Assembly (NCBI GenBank): GCA_963576565.1
Contig: OY755047.1
Coordinates: 5,922,931 to 5,986,930 of the forward strand
DNA from: Aspidapion aeneum
Lineage: Eukaryota > Arthropoda > Insecta > Coleoptera > Brentidae
DNA: 64,000 nucleotides
Direction: 5' to 3'
Within the stretch, counting starts at the first letter, position 1. Every line of letters begins with the position of its first letter. Shown in pieces: positions 11,401-35,899 of this stretch. The notes under the pieces are model-generated. The model made no database searches. It was not told the origin of the DNA and saw only the letters and a program-made list of their open reading frames with translations. The translations under genes and the position numbers were made by a program.

Positions 11401-14400
11401 TCTAATAACCTTTTTTGCATTTATTATTCTGTTTTCCAGTTGTTTGCAGTATGTTCCTGTCTTATCAAATGAGACACCCAAGTATACACACTCATTGCAT
11501 TTTTTAGATATTGTTTGTCCATCGTCTATTTCTAATTCACTTGATTCGTTTTCAATACATAAGTACTGTGTCTTGTCCACGTTCACTGTTAACCCCCACT
11601 TTTGATATTCTTCCGTTAGCTTTCTCATCATATACTTCATGTCTTCTTTATCATTAGCTACAATTACTTGGTCGTCAGCAAACTGTAGTGTGTATATGGT
11701 AAATCGGTCGTTAAGTTGTATTCCGATGCCATGTAGTTTACGTTCCCAGTTTTTTAGAGATACAAGATACAACATCCCTGTCTTAAGCCTTTCGTTACAG
11801 GAATTCTTTTTGAAAGTCGATTTCCAATTTTAATTTTAGATTTTGACCCTTTGTATAGTTCTTTTAGGTATCGCTTTTATGTATGTATGATTGATATTAG
11901 TTTGCTCTAATATCTTCCATAACTTTTCTACTGGAAGGGTATCATACGCTTTTTGTAGGTCCACAAAGGTAACATGAGTCTCTATATTCCTAAATTTATC
12001 AATTACTTGTTTAAGACAAAAAACATTATTACACAAGATCTGCACAGAAAAAAAAATGTCTTCAGTCAATGCAAATTGCTTTGATCCAAGAAAAAAATCT
12101 GCTTTCCTATGCACGAAGACGATATTTTCTTAACAAAAAAAAACTATTCTCTTGAACTGCTGGTTTCCGTTGAAAATAAAAGTTGCCTTTATCCAAGAAA
12201 TTGATTTGTTTTGAATGGAAGCGGCAACCTTCTTGTTTTGTGTTTTCTAGTATTATGGAATAAATCACCATTTTCGTTTTGAGATTCCGGATATTTTGAG
12301 TTAAAAAATTAAAAATCTTTAAGCAAAGTAAAACTTTATTTGTGTTAAGCAGATATTAGTAAGACATTTTATATCTTGCTTCAAAACCACTTTTTCTTCG
12401 CTAAAGGCAGTTTGTTTTAAACCAAAACATTTTACCAAGACAATTCTTTTTTTTTCTCAAAACAAGCGGTTTGCTTAGATGAAAAAAAAACATTTTGTTC
12501 GGAGACTTTTGCTTTTTGTTCAAGATATTTTTTTCAAGGAAACTACTTTTCTTAACTGAAGAACTTCTTTTTTTCTGGTCTGCATGAAACCCAAAACGGA
12601 TAAATATTTAATTAAAAACATTGGTTATTATAAAACTCTTAAAATTAAGTGTTGTCGTTTTATTGTCAAATATTGTACAGTGAATATAGGTTATAACGAC
12701 ATTGAACAGACCGCTTAATTTCGGTCGTTATAACCGAGCGTCGTTATAGAGAAAAAGGGTAACACAATGGGTTATACACAACAAATGAAATTAAAGAAAG
12801 AAAAATATGAAAAAAGTTTTCTTTTTTCTTATTTTTCTTTCTTTAATTTCACTTGTTGTTTATAGTTTTAGGTCCTTGCATTATTTACAATTTGGTATTT
12901 GATAATTATATTGGCAATCGCCCATTTTGCGATCAGAAATTTTAACACACGAAAAGGTGATCTCATGCTTTCAGACTTACTTACTTATCATACCTTTAAC
13001 AGTGGGAAAGAAGAATTAAAGAGATCAGTAGGATGACTTGGTCGAGTTAATACCCTGAGAATTTCTCGTTCTTGTATTGAGACATCGCAGCCTGCATAGA
13101 TGGAAGTTTTCCGAAAAATTATGTATGACTTCGGTAGTTCAGTGGTTAGAATGTTTGCCTAGATAGCAAGAGATCCCGGGTTCGATCCCCGGCCGAAGCA
13201 GAAAACTTTTTTCTTATTTTTCTTTCTTTAATTTCACTTGTTGTTTATAGTTTTAGAGTTTTAGGTCCTTGCATTATTTGCAATTTGGTATTTGATAACA
13301 ATGGGTTATATTATAGAACTCTATCGGCACCTTAATATGTCGTCGCTATAATCGATATGTCGTAATATCCGATGTCGTTATAAGCGATATTCACTGTATT
13401 CGATTGTAACGCGAGTAACTATGGAATATCCCTTAAATTCTGTCACATTTTTTGACAATTATTTTGCATTTTTGTTTATAAAATAGAGAGAAGCTGACGT
13501 AGCCGCTCAAAACAGAAAGCTGCAGTTGATTGAAGAGGACTTGGAGAGGTCGGAAGAACGTCTAGCTACCGCCACCACCAAACTGGCCGAAGCCTCCCAA
13601 GCAGCTGACGAGAGCTCACGGTAGGCCTTAAAGTTCAATAACATAACCCCACAAAAAAAAGGGATCTGTGTGATCTCCAGGCTATCTATCTATTTAGCGT
13701 TCTTCGATCTATCTTTGGACATAGGCCTCCCCCAATATCTTCCACTCTTCTCTGTCTGTCGCAGTGTTCATCAATGTAGTTCCTCATCTCATTTGGGGTC
13801 TTCCCCTATTTCTTTTATTTTCTCAAGGTCTCCAATTTACAATACATTTGTTCCATCGATCATCTTTCTGCCAGACATTATAACCGACAAATTCCCATTT
13901 TAATTTGGCTACTTCTCCTCTGGCATCCCTTTGTGTTATTTCTTATCCATTCATTCCTTTTTTTTGTATTATTTCTTATCCATTTATTCATTTTTGTATC
14001 TGTTAGCTTTACATGTAACATTTGTCTTTCAATTGATCATTGGTCCCTTGTTACCTTATCCATGTTTGATTTTGTAAGTGTCCAGGTCTGAGACCTATAG
14101 GTGAGTACAGGAAGGATACATTGGTTATAATTGGCCATACACTTTCGTTTTGAGGTACTGAAGATATTTTTTATTTAGGCCAATCTTACTCGTCTCTTGA
14201 TTTCAGCTGTTTTACCTTCTACTATTTTTTCATGGTTTATTTTTTTTATTTTTTTTTTATTTGTCAAACACACTGTGTTTATTGTATTACAATCTAGTCA
14301 GTAAGACTAATTAGCAATTTTGTTTTAACTTAGTTTACTAGAAAAGTCAGATTTAAACTGTAACTCTGTAACTCACAATTGTGTTGTGTTTATAGCATTA

Positions 14401-17400
14401 TTTTGTTTTATGTGTAATTCACTTAGTTTACTAGCTCAAACGGCTTCACTCTTTTTTTTTCTTCGAACTGGCATAGTATTGTCTAGAAGCTGAATTGCTT
14501 CCACATTCACATGCCGATGGAGTCTATCTTCATGGCTTTTTGCGTACTTTTTTATAGTCTCTGCTACAGTTTCGATTTTTAGATCTCGATGAAGGTCACT
14601 ATTTCGAACGTACCAAGGTGCATTCACAATGTTTCTTAATACTTTATTTTGAAATCTCTGTACAACTAGAATGTTACTCTCTTTAGCACAAGCCCATAGT
14701 TGAATACCATATGTCCATACTGGTTTCAGTATTTGTCTATAAAGCAGTAACTTATTATGAATTGTTAAATTGGACTTCCTTCCAATTAGCCAGTTCATTT
14801 TTCTATACCTTATCTCAAGTTCTTCTTTTTTTTTTCTTAATATGTGCTTTCCAGCGCAATTTGGCATCAAGTGTCATACCTAGATATTTTGCCTGATTTG
14901 AATATGGTACGGGAATGTTGTTAATTGTAATTTGTATGTGATTTATATTTTTGTTTGTAAAATCAACATGAATTGATTTAGTTTCATTTAATTTTATTCG
15001 CCACTTTGTGGTCCAACTGTGAACTTGGGTGACTGCATCCTGAAGTTTTTCTATGCATTTTTCAATAAATTTTTCTACCGTCAATAAACCAGTATCATCG
15101 GCAAATGTTGCTAAGTGGCAATTTTCTGGCTTTGGGATATCACAAGTGAATAATATATATAGATATGGGCCTAGTACGCTACCCTGGGGCACGCCTGCTT
15201 GAATTTCTCTTAAATTTGAGTATGAGTCTTCCTGTTTTACTCTAAAATGTCTATCAGATATGTATGATTCCAAAATATCCGAATATTGTTTTGGCAGAAA
15301 CCGTTTTAGTTTAAAATTAAGGCCTTCATGCCACACTTTGTCAAATGCTTGTGCTACATCTAGAAAAACTGCAGAACAAACTTTTCCCTCTTCTAGTGCT
15401 TTTTCAACTATATTAGTAATTCTGTGTACTTGATCTATCGTGGTTTATTTTGATCTTGATATCTTCATCTGTGTTTGTTATGATATTAGTTTTAGTGTAG
15501 TTCATACTCAAGCCTATATTTTTAGCTGCTGTATCCAGTTCTTCCATCATTCCATCATTTTTATTAGTTCTTTCTTATCTGTTATTAAGACTATATCGTC
15601 AGCATATTGTAGGTGGTTCAAGTATTGTCCGCTTACTTTGATGCCTATTTCTTCCCAATCTATTAAAAACATCTAGGGTCTGGTTAAATAGTTTAGGGGA
15701 TATTGTGTCACCCTCTCTAACACCTTCTTATGCGGATTGGCTTGGTTCCCTATATTATGATATAGCCAAGCTATACAGAGTGTCCCAGATAAAAAAAACT
15801 ACATGGGGATGTCGAAAACGGTGTCTAAAAAAATAGGTCTAGAAAAAAAAAGATAGTCCAAGAAAAATACCAAATTTTATATATTCTGCTACTTTTATTT
15901 GGGACACCCTGTATAGTATAGCCTTATGTTCCTCTGTTTAAGTATCTTTACAAGTTTTTCGTGTAGAACTTATTAAATGCTTTCTCAAAATTAATAAAGC
16001 AGACATCAAAATTAAAAAATTTCACCATTTTTACAGTCCTGTATTCGTAAAAAAATTTTTTTTTCTAGTATGTGTAAAGTATTGGAGAACCGTTCCCAAC
16101 AAGACGAGGAGCGTATGGACCAGCTGACCAATCAATTGAAAGAAGCCCGTCTATTGGCTGAAGATGCCGACAACAAATCAGACGAAGTTTCCAGGAAGTT
16201 GGCCTTCGTTGAAGACGAACTTGAAGTCGCTGAGGACCGTGTCAAGGGTAGGAACAACAAACAAATTTATCTTTTTTTATTATTTAATTTTTTTCTTTAA
16301 TAATAATAAATATAATATAAATACATTTCAAAAAATTTTTCATTAATTTCATTTTATTATTTTCTCTATTTCTTTTTTATTTCTGTCTGTCAGTACCCCA
16401 GTTTTTTTTCACGAAAGTCTTTTTCTTCGTCATTCTTAGGGATCAACTCTTGAGCTCTGATAGTTATAAAGGTTAATTTATTGTTCACAGGTGGTGACGC
16501 CAAGATCATGGAACTCGAGGAAGAATTAAAGGTCGTAGGAAACTCTTTGAAATCTCTGGAAGTTTCGGAAGAAAAGGCCAACCAAAGAGTGGAAGAATTC
16601 AAAAAACAATTGAAATCTTTGACTGTCAAACTAAAGGAAGCCGAAGCCAGGGCTGAATTCGCCGAAAAAACTGTCAAAAAACTGCAGAAGGAGGTTGACA
16701 GGCTTGAAGGTAAGCTAATCTGTCAACATTTGCTTCTTTGGAATATTTTTTGGAATTTTCGCGCAACTTGGCAACTACAGAAAGCCTAACTGCTTATTGA
16801 ATATTTTTTTAATTTATTTTTAGCAACGATTTTGCACAATTTTTTTAAAATTTATTTAGTTGAAACCGCATTTTTTTATTTGTTTTGCTTATTTTTTATT
16901 TTGCTTTTTTGCAGATTTTGTTTTCAAGGAGAAAAACAAGTGTATGGGCATTATTACAGAAATAGACAAAACTTTTGTAGAAATGTCTGCTCTTGGACAG
17001 AAAAAGTAGACCAAAAAATATATCTTTCTCTCCATATTTTTTTTTATATTGTATTAGATATTTTATTGTTGTTATGAATAACATACCCAACTGCCAAAAA
17101 TTTGTATATATAAAGACACATATCTATAATAATTATAGTAATGATGATACCTTATTTTAATTAAGCTTTTTTGTTATATTTATTATTATTCTCTTTGTTA
17201 TTTGTTGTGCTTGTTTCGTTAATTTATGATTTTACCGCTTTTAATTTATTATTATTTTTATTTACTACGCCTCTGCTTTCCTAAACTTTTAGCTCGCTTT
17301 TTATTGGTCAAACGACCGACATTGTTGCGGATTTGCTGCGTATCGCACAGGTGAGTACTTTGCTTTTCTGGTTTATTTCTTATCTTTACCAAACAAAATT

Positions 17401-17524
17401 AGTACAAGTGATATTTTGTTGAGATATGTTTATTTTTTTAGACGAACTTGGAATCAACAAGGACAGATACAAGTCTTTGGCCGACGAAATGGACTCCACC
17501 TTCGCCGAATTGGCTGGATATTAA
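8350..17524 (+). CDS. Tm1: Tropomyosin-1 (whole coding model, 6 exons)
   Basis: Tropomyosin is the two-stranded coiled coil lying along actin filaments; with troponin it gates myosin binding in muscle, and it stabilises filaments elsewhere. The join is 8350-8475, 10651-10764, 13487-13620, 16069-16247, 16491-16709, 17442-17524. Every junction is GT-AG and keeps phase, giving exactly 284 residues, the canonical length. It opens [18 protein letters not shown], contains the near-invariant [19 protein letters not shown] and [16 protein letters not shown], and ends [11 protein letters not shown]. Heptad spacing is unbroken. It resembles insect Tm1 rather than the Tm2 paralogue, because the exon at 16069 has [16 protein letters not shown] second 3' exon at 16915 allows another C-terminus. 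Introns range from 243 bp to 2.7 kb and the large ones are full of transposons. Syt4 follows tail to tail. Confidence 0.96.
8500..10160. repeat. Degenerate repeat field in Tm1 intron 1
   Basis: The words AAATCGGTTAAAAA, CATTAAAATCGG and ATTGAGTTATCGTCG recur irregularly about every 110-160 bp (for example near 8578, 8732, 8850, 9358, 9741, 9990, 10131). It looks like an old, decayed tandem array. No open frame or splice pattern explains it. Confidence 0.6.
9011..9117. repeat. Hexanucleotide microsatellite (CTCTAT)n
   Basis: About 18 perfect hexamers inside Tm1 intron 1, with almost no interruptions. It is therefore probably length-polymorphic. Confidence 0.97.
10272..10511. mobile_element. 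MITE with 30-bp inverted ends in Tm1 intron 1
   Basis: Starts ATTAGAGAATTATTGAAAT and ends ATTTCAATAATTCTCTAAT. Subterminal TAGTGCCAGGCACTA is itself palindromic. A half copy sits at about 9410-9527 and relatives occur at 31440-31590 and 49392-49850. No coding sequence. Confidence 0.8.
10651..10764 (+). CDS. Tm1: Tm1 coding exon 2
   Basis: Acceptor TTTTTTCCAG, donor GTAAGT, 38 codons in phase 0 at both ends (residues 43-80). It begins [16 protein letters not shown] symmetric exon could be swapped without frame loss, but no second version was found nearby. Confidence 0.94.
11365..12036 (-). pseudogene. Reverse transcriptase remnant of LINE family A
   Basis: Two frames cover fingers/palm ([11 protein letters not shown] at about 11990-11940) and the FADD-containing palm to thumb (11775-11365). 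A frameshift and a deletion near 11776-11836 remove the GCCISP motif region present in the sister copy, so it is inactive. Confidence 0.85.
12045..12578. mobile_element. MITE inserted in LINE family A
   Basis: The ends CAGAAAAAAAAATGTCTTCAG and CTGAAGAACTTCTTTTTTTCTG are inverted. TCTGCA is duplicated at 12039-12044 and 12579-12584. Joining the flanks restores the LINE reading FGFHAGRS. A relative lies at 45323-45727. Confidence 0.85.
12826..13300 (+). repeat. Direct duplication flanking the tRNA-like sequence
   Basis: About 80 bp beginning TTTTCTTATTTTTCTTTC occurs at 12826-12905 and again at 13206-13299, the second with a small internal duplication. The second copy starts right after the tRNA-like unit, as a SINE body would. 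The first copy also pairs with the inverted block at 12789-12820. Confidence 0.7.
13128..13200 (+). tRNA. tRNA-like sequence, SINE head or tRNA pseudogene
   Basis: It folds as a full 73-nt type I cloverleaf: acceptor stem ACTTCGG/CCGAAGC with only the outer pair broken, D arm GTTC-AGTGGTTA-GAAT, anticodon arm TTTGC-CTAGATA-GCAAG, T arm CCGGG-TTCGATC-CCCGG, discriminator A. Box A TAGTTCAGTGG and box B GTTCGATCC are intact. The loop spells AGA, nominally Ser, but Ser tRNAs need a long variable arm, absent here. With repeats on either side it is most likely a SINE head. Confidence 0.65.
13487..13620 (+). CDS. Tm1: Tm1 coding exon 3
   Basis: The acceptor is AAATAG at 13486, chosen because only this AG keeps phase. 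The donor is CG before GTAGGC. Contains [14 protein letters not shown] and [13 protein letters not shown]. It ends with two bases of the Arg codon completed at 16069. Confidence 0.93.
14244..15440 (-). mobile_element. Jockey-like LINE inserted in LINE family B
   Basis: It is bounded by an 11-bp target duplication TGGTTTATTTT (14233-14243 and 15441-15451). The 3' end is on the left, where T-rich sequence corresponds to the A-rich tail. It is 5'-truncated inside the reverse transcriptase. It must be younger than its host LINE. Confidence 0.88.
14436..15336 (-). pseudogene. Jockey-type reverse transcriptase, 5'-truncated
   Basis: Conceptual translation from 15336 gives [37 protein letters not shown] (RT motif with PQGS), [11 protein letters not shown] (catalytic FADD) and [17 protein letters not shown] frameshift at the A-run near 14825 moves to a second frame with [30 protein letters not shown], and ends at 14436. 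These are typical jockey-clade features. It lacks an endonuclease domain and the RT start. Confidence 0.88.
15775..15913. mobile_element. Short MITE, ACAGAGTGTCCC ends
   Basis: Ends ACAGAGTGTCCCAGATAAA and TTTATTTGGGACACCCTGT are inverted, flanked by TATA-type sequence. Only about 140 bp. Same terminal family as the large foldback elements. Confidence 0.75.
16069..16247 (+). CDS. Tm1: Tm1 coding exon 4
   Basis: Acceptor TTTTCTAG, donor GTAGGA. Residues 126-184 begin [19 protein letters not shown], among the most conserved tropomyosin stretches of insects. It ends one base into the Gly codon. Confidence 0.95.
16491..16709 (+). CDS. Tm1: Tm1 coding exon 5
   Basis: Acceptor TTGTTCACAG, donor GTAAGC. 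Residues 185-257 contain [19 protein letters not shown] and [13 protein letters not shown], which are diagnostic. Only 243 bp separate it from exon 4. It ends one base into an Asp codon, which both downstream terminal exons complete. Confidence 0.95.
16915..17009 (+). CDS. Tm1: Tm1 alternative C-terminal exon
   Basis: After acceptor TTTTTTGCAG, the two bases AT complete the split Asp codon from 16709. Thirty codons follow before [13 protein letters not shown] then [19 protein letters not shown]. It keeps the terminal-exon pattern D.....EK.K...I..E.D.TF.E of tropomyosins but ends in a basic QKK tail instead of AGY. Phase, acceptor and pattern all fit an alternative 3' exon, giving a 288-residue isoform. 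The Cys in the overlap region is unusual. No transcript evidence is available, so its use is inferred. Confidence 0.75.
17293..17350 (+). other. Possible small cryptic exon between Tm1 terminal exons
   Basis: CTAAACTTTTAG precedes it and CACAG|GTGAGTAC follows it, a strong donor. One frame is open and protein-like ([17 protein letters not shown]), but it is not the frame that would continue from 16709, where translation gives a non-coiled-coil tail and a stop just past the donor. It could be a poison exon, part of a non-coding RNA, or chance. Confidence 0.25.
17442..17524 (+). CDS. Tm1: Tm1 main C-terminal exon with stop
   Basis: The acceptor is TTTTTTTAG at 17441. It codes residues 258-284, [19 protein letters not shown] then TFAELAGY, and stops with TAA. 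This is the standard insect Tm1 overlap-region ending that binds the next tropomyosin's N-terminus and troponin T. Confidence 0.95.
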
Positions 17525-19601
17525 TTTTTACTTGTCAAAACTATCACAAAAATACTTTAAACCACCATTTTTTGAGCATTTTCACTCCCATGTTGCCAAC
17601 TTTTCCCTTTCTAGACGCGAAAAACCAACGATTCATTAACTTTTCTTTGAGTCCAAGGAGACAGGCTTACCAATGCAGCGTTGCCAAACGGGGATAAAGC
17701 GCAGCGTTGCCAAATCATCGGTTTCCTTCTTGGGTTCAAGGGATATCGCTTTTCAAACACTTTTCAGGGTAGCTAATGGGTTGTAACCATATTTTTTGGG
17801 TTTAGAGAGGTAAACATTGAGTCAAAATGCGCAAAAAACTTAATTCTAGGTTATTTTAAATACACAACTTAAAGTGTAACTTTTTCAGAAAATTTTAGAA
17901 AAACTATCATATTTAGTTGTTGTTAAAGAAAAAATATATATTTACCGATAACTTTTGTTGTGTTGTTTTGTGTTGTTATATAGTGTTTAAAAAATATCTA
18001 GTGTTTAAAGGTACATAATATATAAAATATAATTTAATATAAAATCTAGTATGATACGGTTTTTTCGGCACACGGTCTAAGATTTTTCATTTAAAAAAAA
18101 TCATTTTTTTTTGATTTTAAGTCAGCTTTACTCGCTTGCTTGCAAAAATATCTCACTCTCCTTTTTGTATGATATACTATTATATGGTATTTAAATATAC
18201 ATAATTTTCGACATCACATAATCACATTTTTTTCTTTTCATATCCCTTCCTCTTTTTTTTCCTCAACTCTAAAACAAACACCATTTTTAAAAACATAACG
18301 TACAGGTATATATAAAAATTCAATAAAATTTAAATTACGGCTCTGCTCAATATTGAATTTTAACGAATCAGAGGGTGCCGCGTTGAGTCAAGATAGACAG
18401 GACTGGACTAAGGAGCAAAGAAAATATAAAAATAGAAATAAAACATTTATTTTTTCTTAAAATATATACATTTACGCATTTTTAGCATACTCGGTAAATT
18501 TAATTAGTATAAATAAAAATAGAATGTTACCATCAAAGCATTGTTACATATAATATATTTTTTAGTAGTGTTTGTTATTCAATAAAAATTTGAAAATATC
18601 TTTTTGAAAAAAATGTGGCTTACCTCATACTAGTTAATACTATAGTAAAATTAAGTATATATATCTATTTTTCCACCTACTAACTAACAATTAAAGTTTA
18701 ATTATTTTTCTAATTAGTACATACATTATAATAGTAGACTATGGACTAAATATTTACTTTTTCTATAATTATTAAGTACACATTGCCGCTAGGGTTTTTT
18801 AAAAATTGTTTAAACGAACATGACATAGTACGATGCAAATAGCGACAGAATTTAAAAAAGCAATAATATATTATTATATATAAAAATTTGGTGTTTAAGT
18901 TTCAAGAAATTTTAGTTAGATTTGACAACATCGCAAGTTCACTGCATTACTTTCACATGTTTCTGTAGAGATCACACCACCCCCACTGTTTGAAGTGTCT
19001 CTTGAAAAGTGTTTTACAGTTGATATTTTTTTTAAAATCCAGAAAATTATTTAAAATTTTAGATATTTTCGGAGACGAATGAACAAGTGCAATGTTGCCA
19101 AGATTTAGAATGGACTTCTAAATGAAAGTTGTTTTTATAGATATGCTCTGTGCGCTAGTTTTTTTTAAAGTCGTTGTTTCAAAGTAGGGTTTTTTTCAAG
19201 AATTGAAAAACACATTAAAATTATATTAGAGGATTCTATAATATCACATACAGTGCAAGTTTTAGTAATATTTGTTAATTTTGAATAATTTAAACACGAA
19301 TATTGATGTTAGAAAATTTTGCTACACATTTTTTTTTGGCAATTTATTTGTCTATACAGGTTTTCCTAAAGAAAATAAAACTTTTTAATCCAATTAAAAA
19401 AATATGTCAAAGAAATATCCAACATACTTAAAACCAGCTATTTCTTTTTTACTTCTATTTCATTTAAACAAACCCGGAACAAAGTATAATCAAACAACTA
19501 AAAAATTACCAAGGAGCCAAAGTATATTAAAATTCCACAATTTACTAAGTAGTGCCACTTAATTGGCGCGTTTAAAAATGTATCTCATTCTCATTGGTTC
19601 C
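17525..19601. other. Convergent 3' sequence between Tm1 and Syt4
   Basis: No coding frame. It should hold the Tm1 3' UTR (+) and the Syt4 3' UTR (-). Reverse-strand AATAAA (TTTATT on +) appears near 18444 and 19343, so transcripts could overlap. Transposon density is low here compared with the surrounding DNA. Confidence 0.55.
18322..18586 (+). terminator. Candidate Tm1 poly(A) signals
   Basis: AATAAA occurs at 18322-18327 and 18581-18586, with others between, about 0.8-1.06 kb after the Tm1 stop. The 3' UTR is AT-rich, and which signal is used cannot be told from sequence. Confidence 0.45.
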
Positions 19602-34125
<14,524 letters not shown>

Positions 34126-34689
34126 TTTGGGCCCGAAATCTTCAAAAAACTATCCCTACCTCACCAAAAAAACACTACACAAAGAAGCAGTGATATTTTA
34201 AGGCAAAACTGCCTAAAAAACACGAAAAACTCGTCAAAATTTTCCAAATTCGAAAAAATTTTGTTCGGGACTTTTGGGGAAAATATTTTTCTGAGTCACG
34301 AAAAATAAGGGAGGAAATCAATATCAAACTAAATGATTCATTTGAAAAGGTTGACATCACCCATGGTGAGTTTCCAACTAATCCCTTTGTTATAAAATCC
34401 AACAAAAAGATAAGTTGGGTAACCTAAAATCAGCTAATCGAATAGATAAGCTTTATGTGCATTCGTTTCCAACGGTGAAACTGAACCAAACCGTTCTCCG
34501 TCACAGAAAAATAAAACTAAATCAAATCCAGAAAATTTATCTTCTAAATAATATTATCTTGTTTTAAAGCAAGTTGTTGCCTTTCCAACAATATTTTATT
34601 TTTCTCTATATCTACTTTTCAAAAGGCACTCAGTATTTCAAAACAAAAATCAAGTGTTTGTTTGAAATTCGTAGACAATGATTGGGTAG

Positions 34690-35640
34690 AAATATAATTT
34701 CGGACTTCCATTGTCTTTATTTATTTTAAACACGACGTTTCGGTTAGTAAGTATCTGTAACCGTTTTCAAGTGTAAACTAAGCAATCCAGGAGGTTGTAA
34801 CTTATACTACTGTGTGTGCAGTCAGGTGTGTTTTTGGATGTTCTTGTCAAACGAATAGACCGAAACATTCAAACCACTGTATATAGGAAACCTACACACA
34901 CGGAACAGTACCTAAATTTTAAGTCTAATCATTCTGTTGCTACAAAACAAGGAGTTATAAAAAGTTTATATTTAATAGCCGTAAATATTTGTAGTAATAA
35001 TGAAGAATTAACCACAGAAATTAACCACATTAAAAAGGACTTACAACAGGGTGGTTATTCCGAGAAATTAATAAACTCAACGATCTCTAGAATTAAAAAC
35101 AAACCAAATGTAGCAAATTCTCAAAATAATAATCCGTTGAGTGTTATTAACATTCCATATGTTCAAGGTATTTCAGAAAACATAAGACGAATTGCCAAAC
35201 ACTATAATAATACAAAAACAGTATTTTCATCGGGAAAAACAATAAAGAGTCTTGTAACTAAAACAAAACTAGAAAATATCTCAAATAATAAGGAATAAAT
35301 TTACCAAATCCCGTGTGAGTGTGGTAAATCATGTGTAGGTGAAACGATACGCCCTCTTCAGGTTAGAGTAAATATTAGTTATATAAAATATTGAAAAATC
35401 TGGTTAAGTGGATCATGCATGGTCAAATGATCACAGGATTCAGTGGTCAGAAGCTAAAGTTTTGCATAAGGAGTCGCATTGACGAAAACGAAAGTTTATT
35501 GAAGCTGCGTTTATAATGCAGAATAAAGAAGTTTTCAGTCATCATCATGGAAATCCGTAATTGTATTTCTACAAAAATCAAGTGATTTGTGAAGTGAAGA
35601 AAAACTATTACAAAGATTTACTTAAACTAAAAAAAATAAT
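34690..35640 (+). mobile_element. Penelope-like element fragment
   Basis: The left part has CGACGTTTCGG and CCGTTTTCAAG, typical of Penelope terminal repeats. The coding part follows at 34816. The right part, in broken frames, reads IPCECGKSCVGETIRPLQVR, the shape of a GIY-YIG nuclease start, and SNDHRIQWSEAKVLHKESH. Both RT C-terminus and endonuclease order fit Penelope. 5'-truncated. Confidence 0.85.
34816..35298 (+). pseudogene. Penelope RT C-terminal part and linker
   Basis: Starts inside the gene: FLDVLVKRIDRNIQTTVYRK, PTHTEQYLNFKSNHSVATKQ, GVIKSLYLIAVNICSN. The phrase VYRKPTHT.QYL...S.H is characteristic of Penelope reverse transcriptases. The frame ends at a stop just before the GIY-YIG segment. 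Palm motifs with the catalytic YDD/FDD are absent. Confidence 0.85.
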
Positions 35641-35899
35641 ATAAATATAACTTTTTCAATCTTTATACAATAAATTTTTGTTCTAGAACGAAAAAAAAAA
35701 TTTATAGTAATTTTTTTGTGCAGTGAATATTCCAATAAAAAATTATCTACTTTTGAAGCGGATATTGCTTGGGTGCATAGGATTTTTCTTTCTGTGCAGC
35801 AAATTTACTAACCAGGGTTACTTGCTATCATAAAAAGAAACTAGTCAGCGCTGGTTAAATTCGTTTCATCATAAGATTAATTAGAAACTCACCCATCGC

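Larger units (their letters stand above)
10985..12600 (-). mobile_element. LINE family A fragment in Tm1 intron 2
   Basis: Read on the minus strand: FGFHAGRS, then [20 protein letters not shown], then [17 protein letters not shown] (the FADD catalytic motif), [14 protein letters not shown], and a C-terminal basic tail around [10 protein letters not shown]. These are reverse-transcriptase motifs of a non-LTR retrotransposon. It is 5'-truncated, with frameshifts and a missing palm segment compared with the copy at 53828-54990. A 534-bp MITE splits it at 12045-12578. Clade not assigned with certainty. Confidence 0.88.
12678..13396. mobile_element. Pogo/Tigger-like MITE in Tm1 intron 2
   Basis: Ends CAGTGAATATAGGTTATAAC and GTTATAAGCGATATTCACTG are inverted and flanked by TA on both sides (12676-12677, 13397-13398), as in Tc1/mariner-pogo elements; CAGTGAA is a frequent Tigger/pogo start. 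Inner repeats of CGTTATA recur. No transposase is left. It contains a tRNA-like sequence and a duplicated block, so other repeats have inserted. Confidence 0.8.
13684..16011 (-). mobile_element. LINE family B relic in Tm1 intron 3, split twice
   Basis: Minus-strand pieces read: [11 protein letters not shown] (near 15990), [17 protein letters not shown] (near 15700), [19 protein letters not shown] (near 15510), and 3' terminal [17 protein letters not shown] (near 13740). This order matches an RTE-like non-LTR retrotransposon also seen at 26890-27530 and 39100-39570. A jockey-like LINE (14244-15440) and a small MITE (15775-15913) are inserted in it. Many stops; inactive. Confidence 0.8.

Noticed and set aside
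11010..11405. Plus-strand 131-codon frame with hydrophobic residues
   Set aside because: Antisense shadow of LINE family A, whose minus-strand reading has clear RT motifs.
13128..13200. Functional tRNA-Ser(AGA)
   Set aside because: Ser tRNAs need a long variable arm; this has five bases, plus a mismatch at the end of the acceptor stem and SINE-like context.
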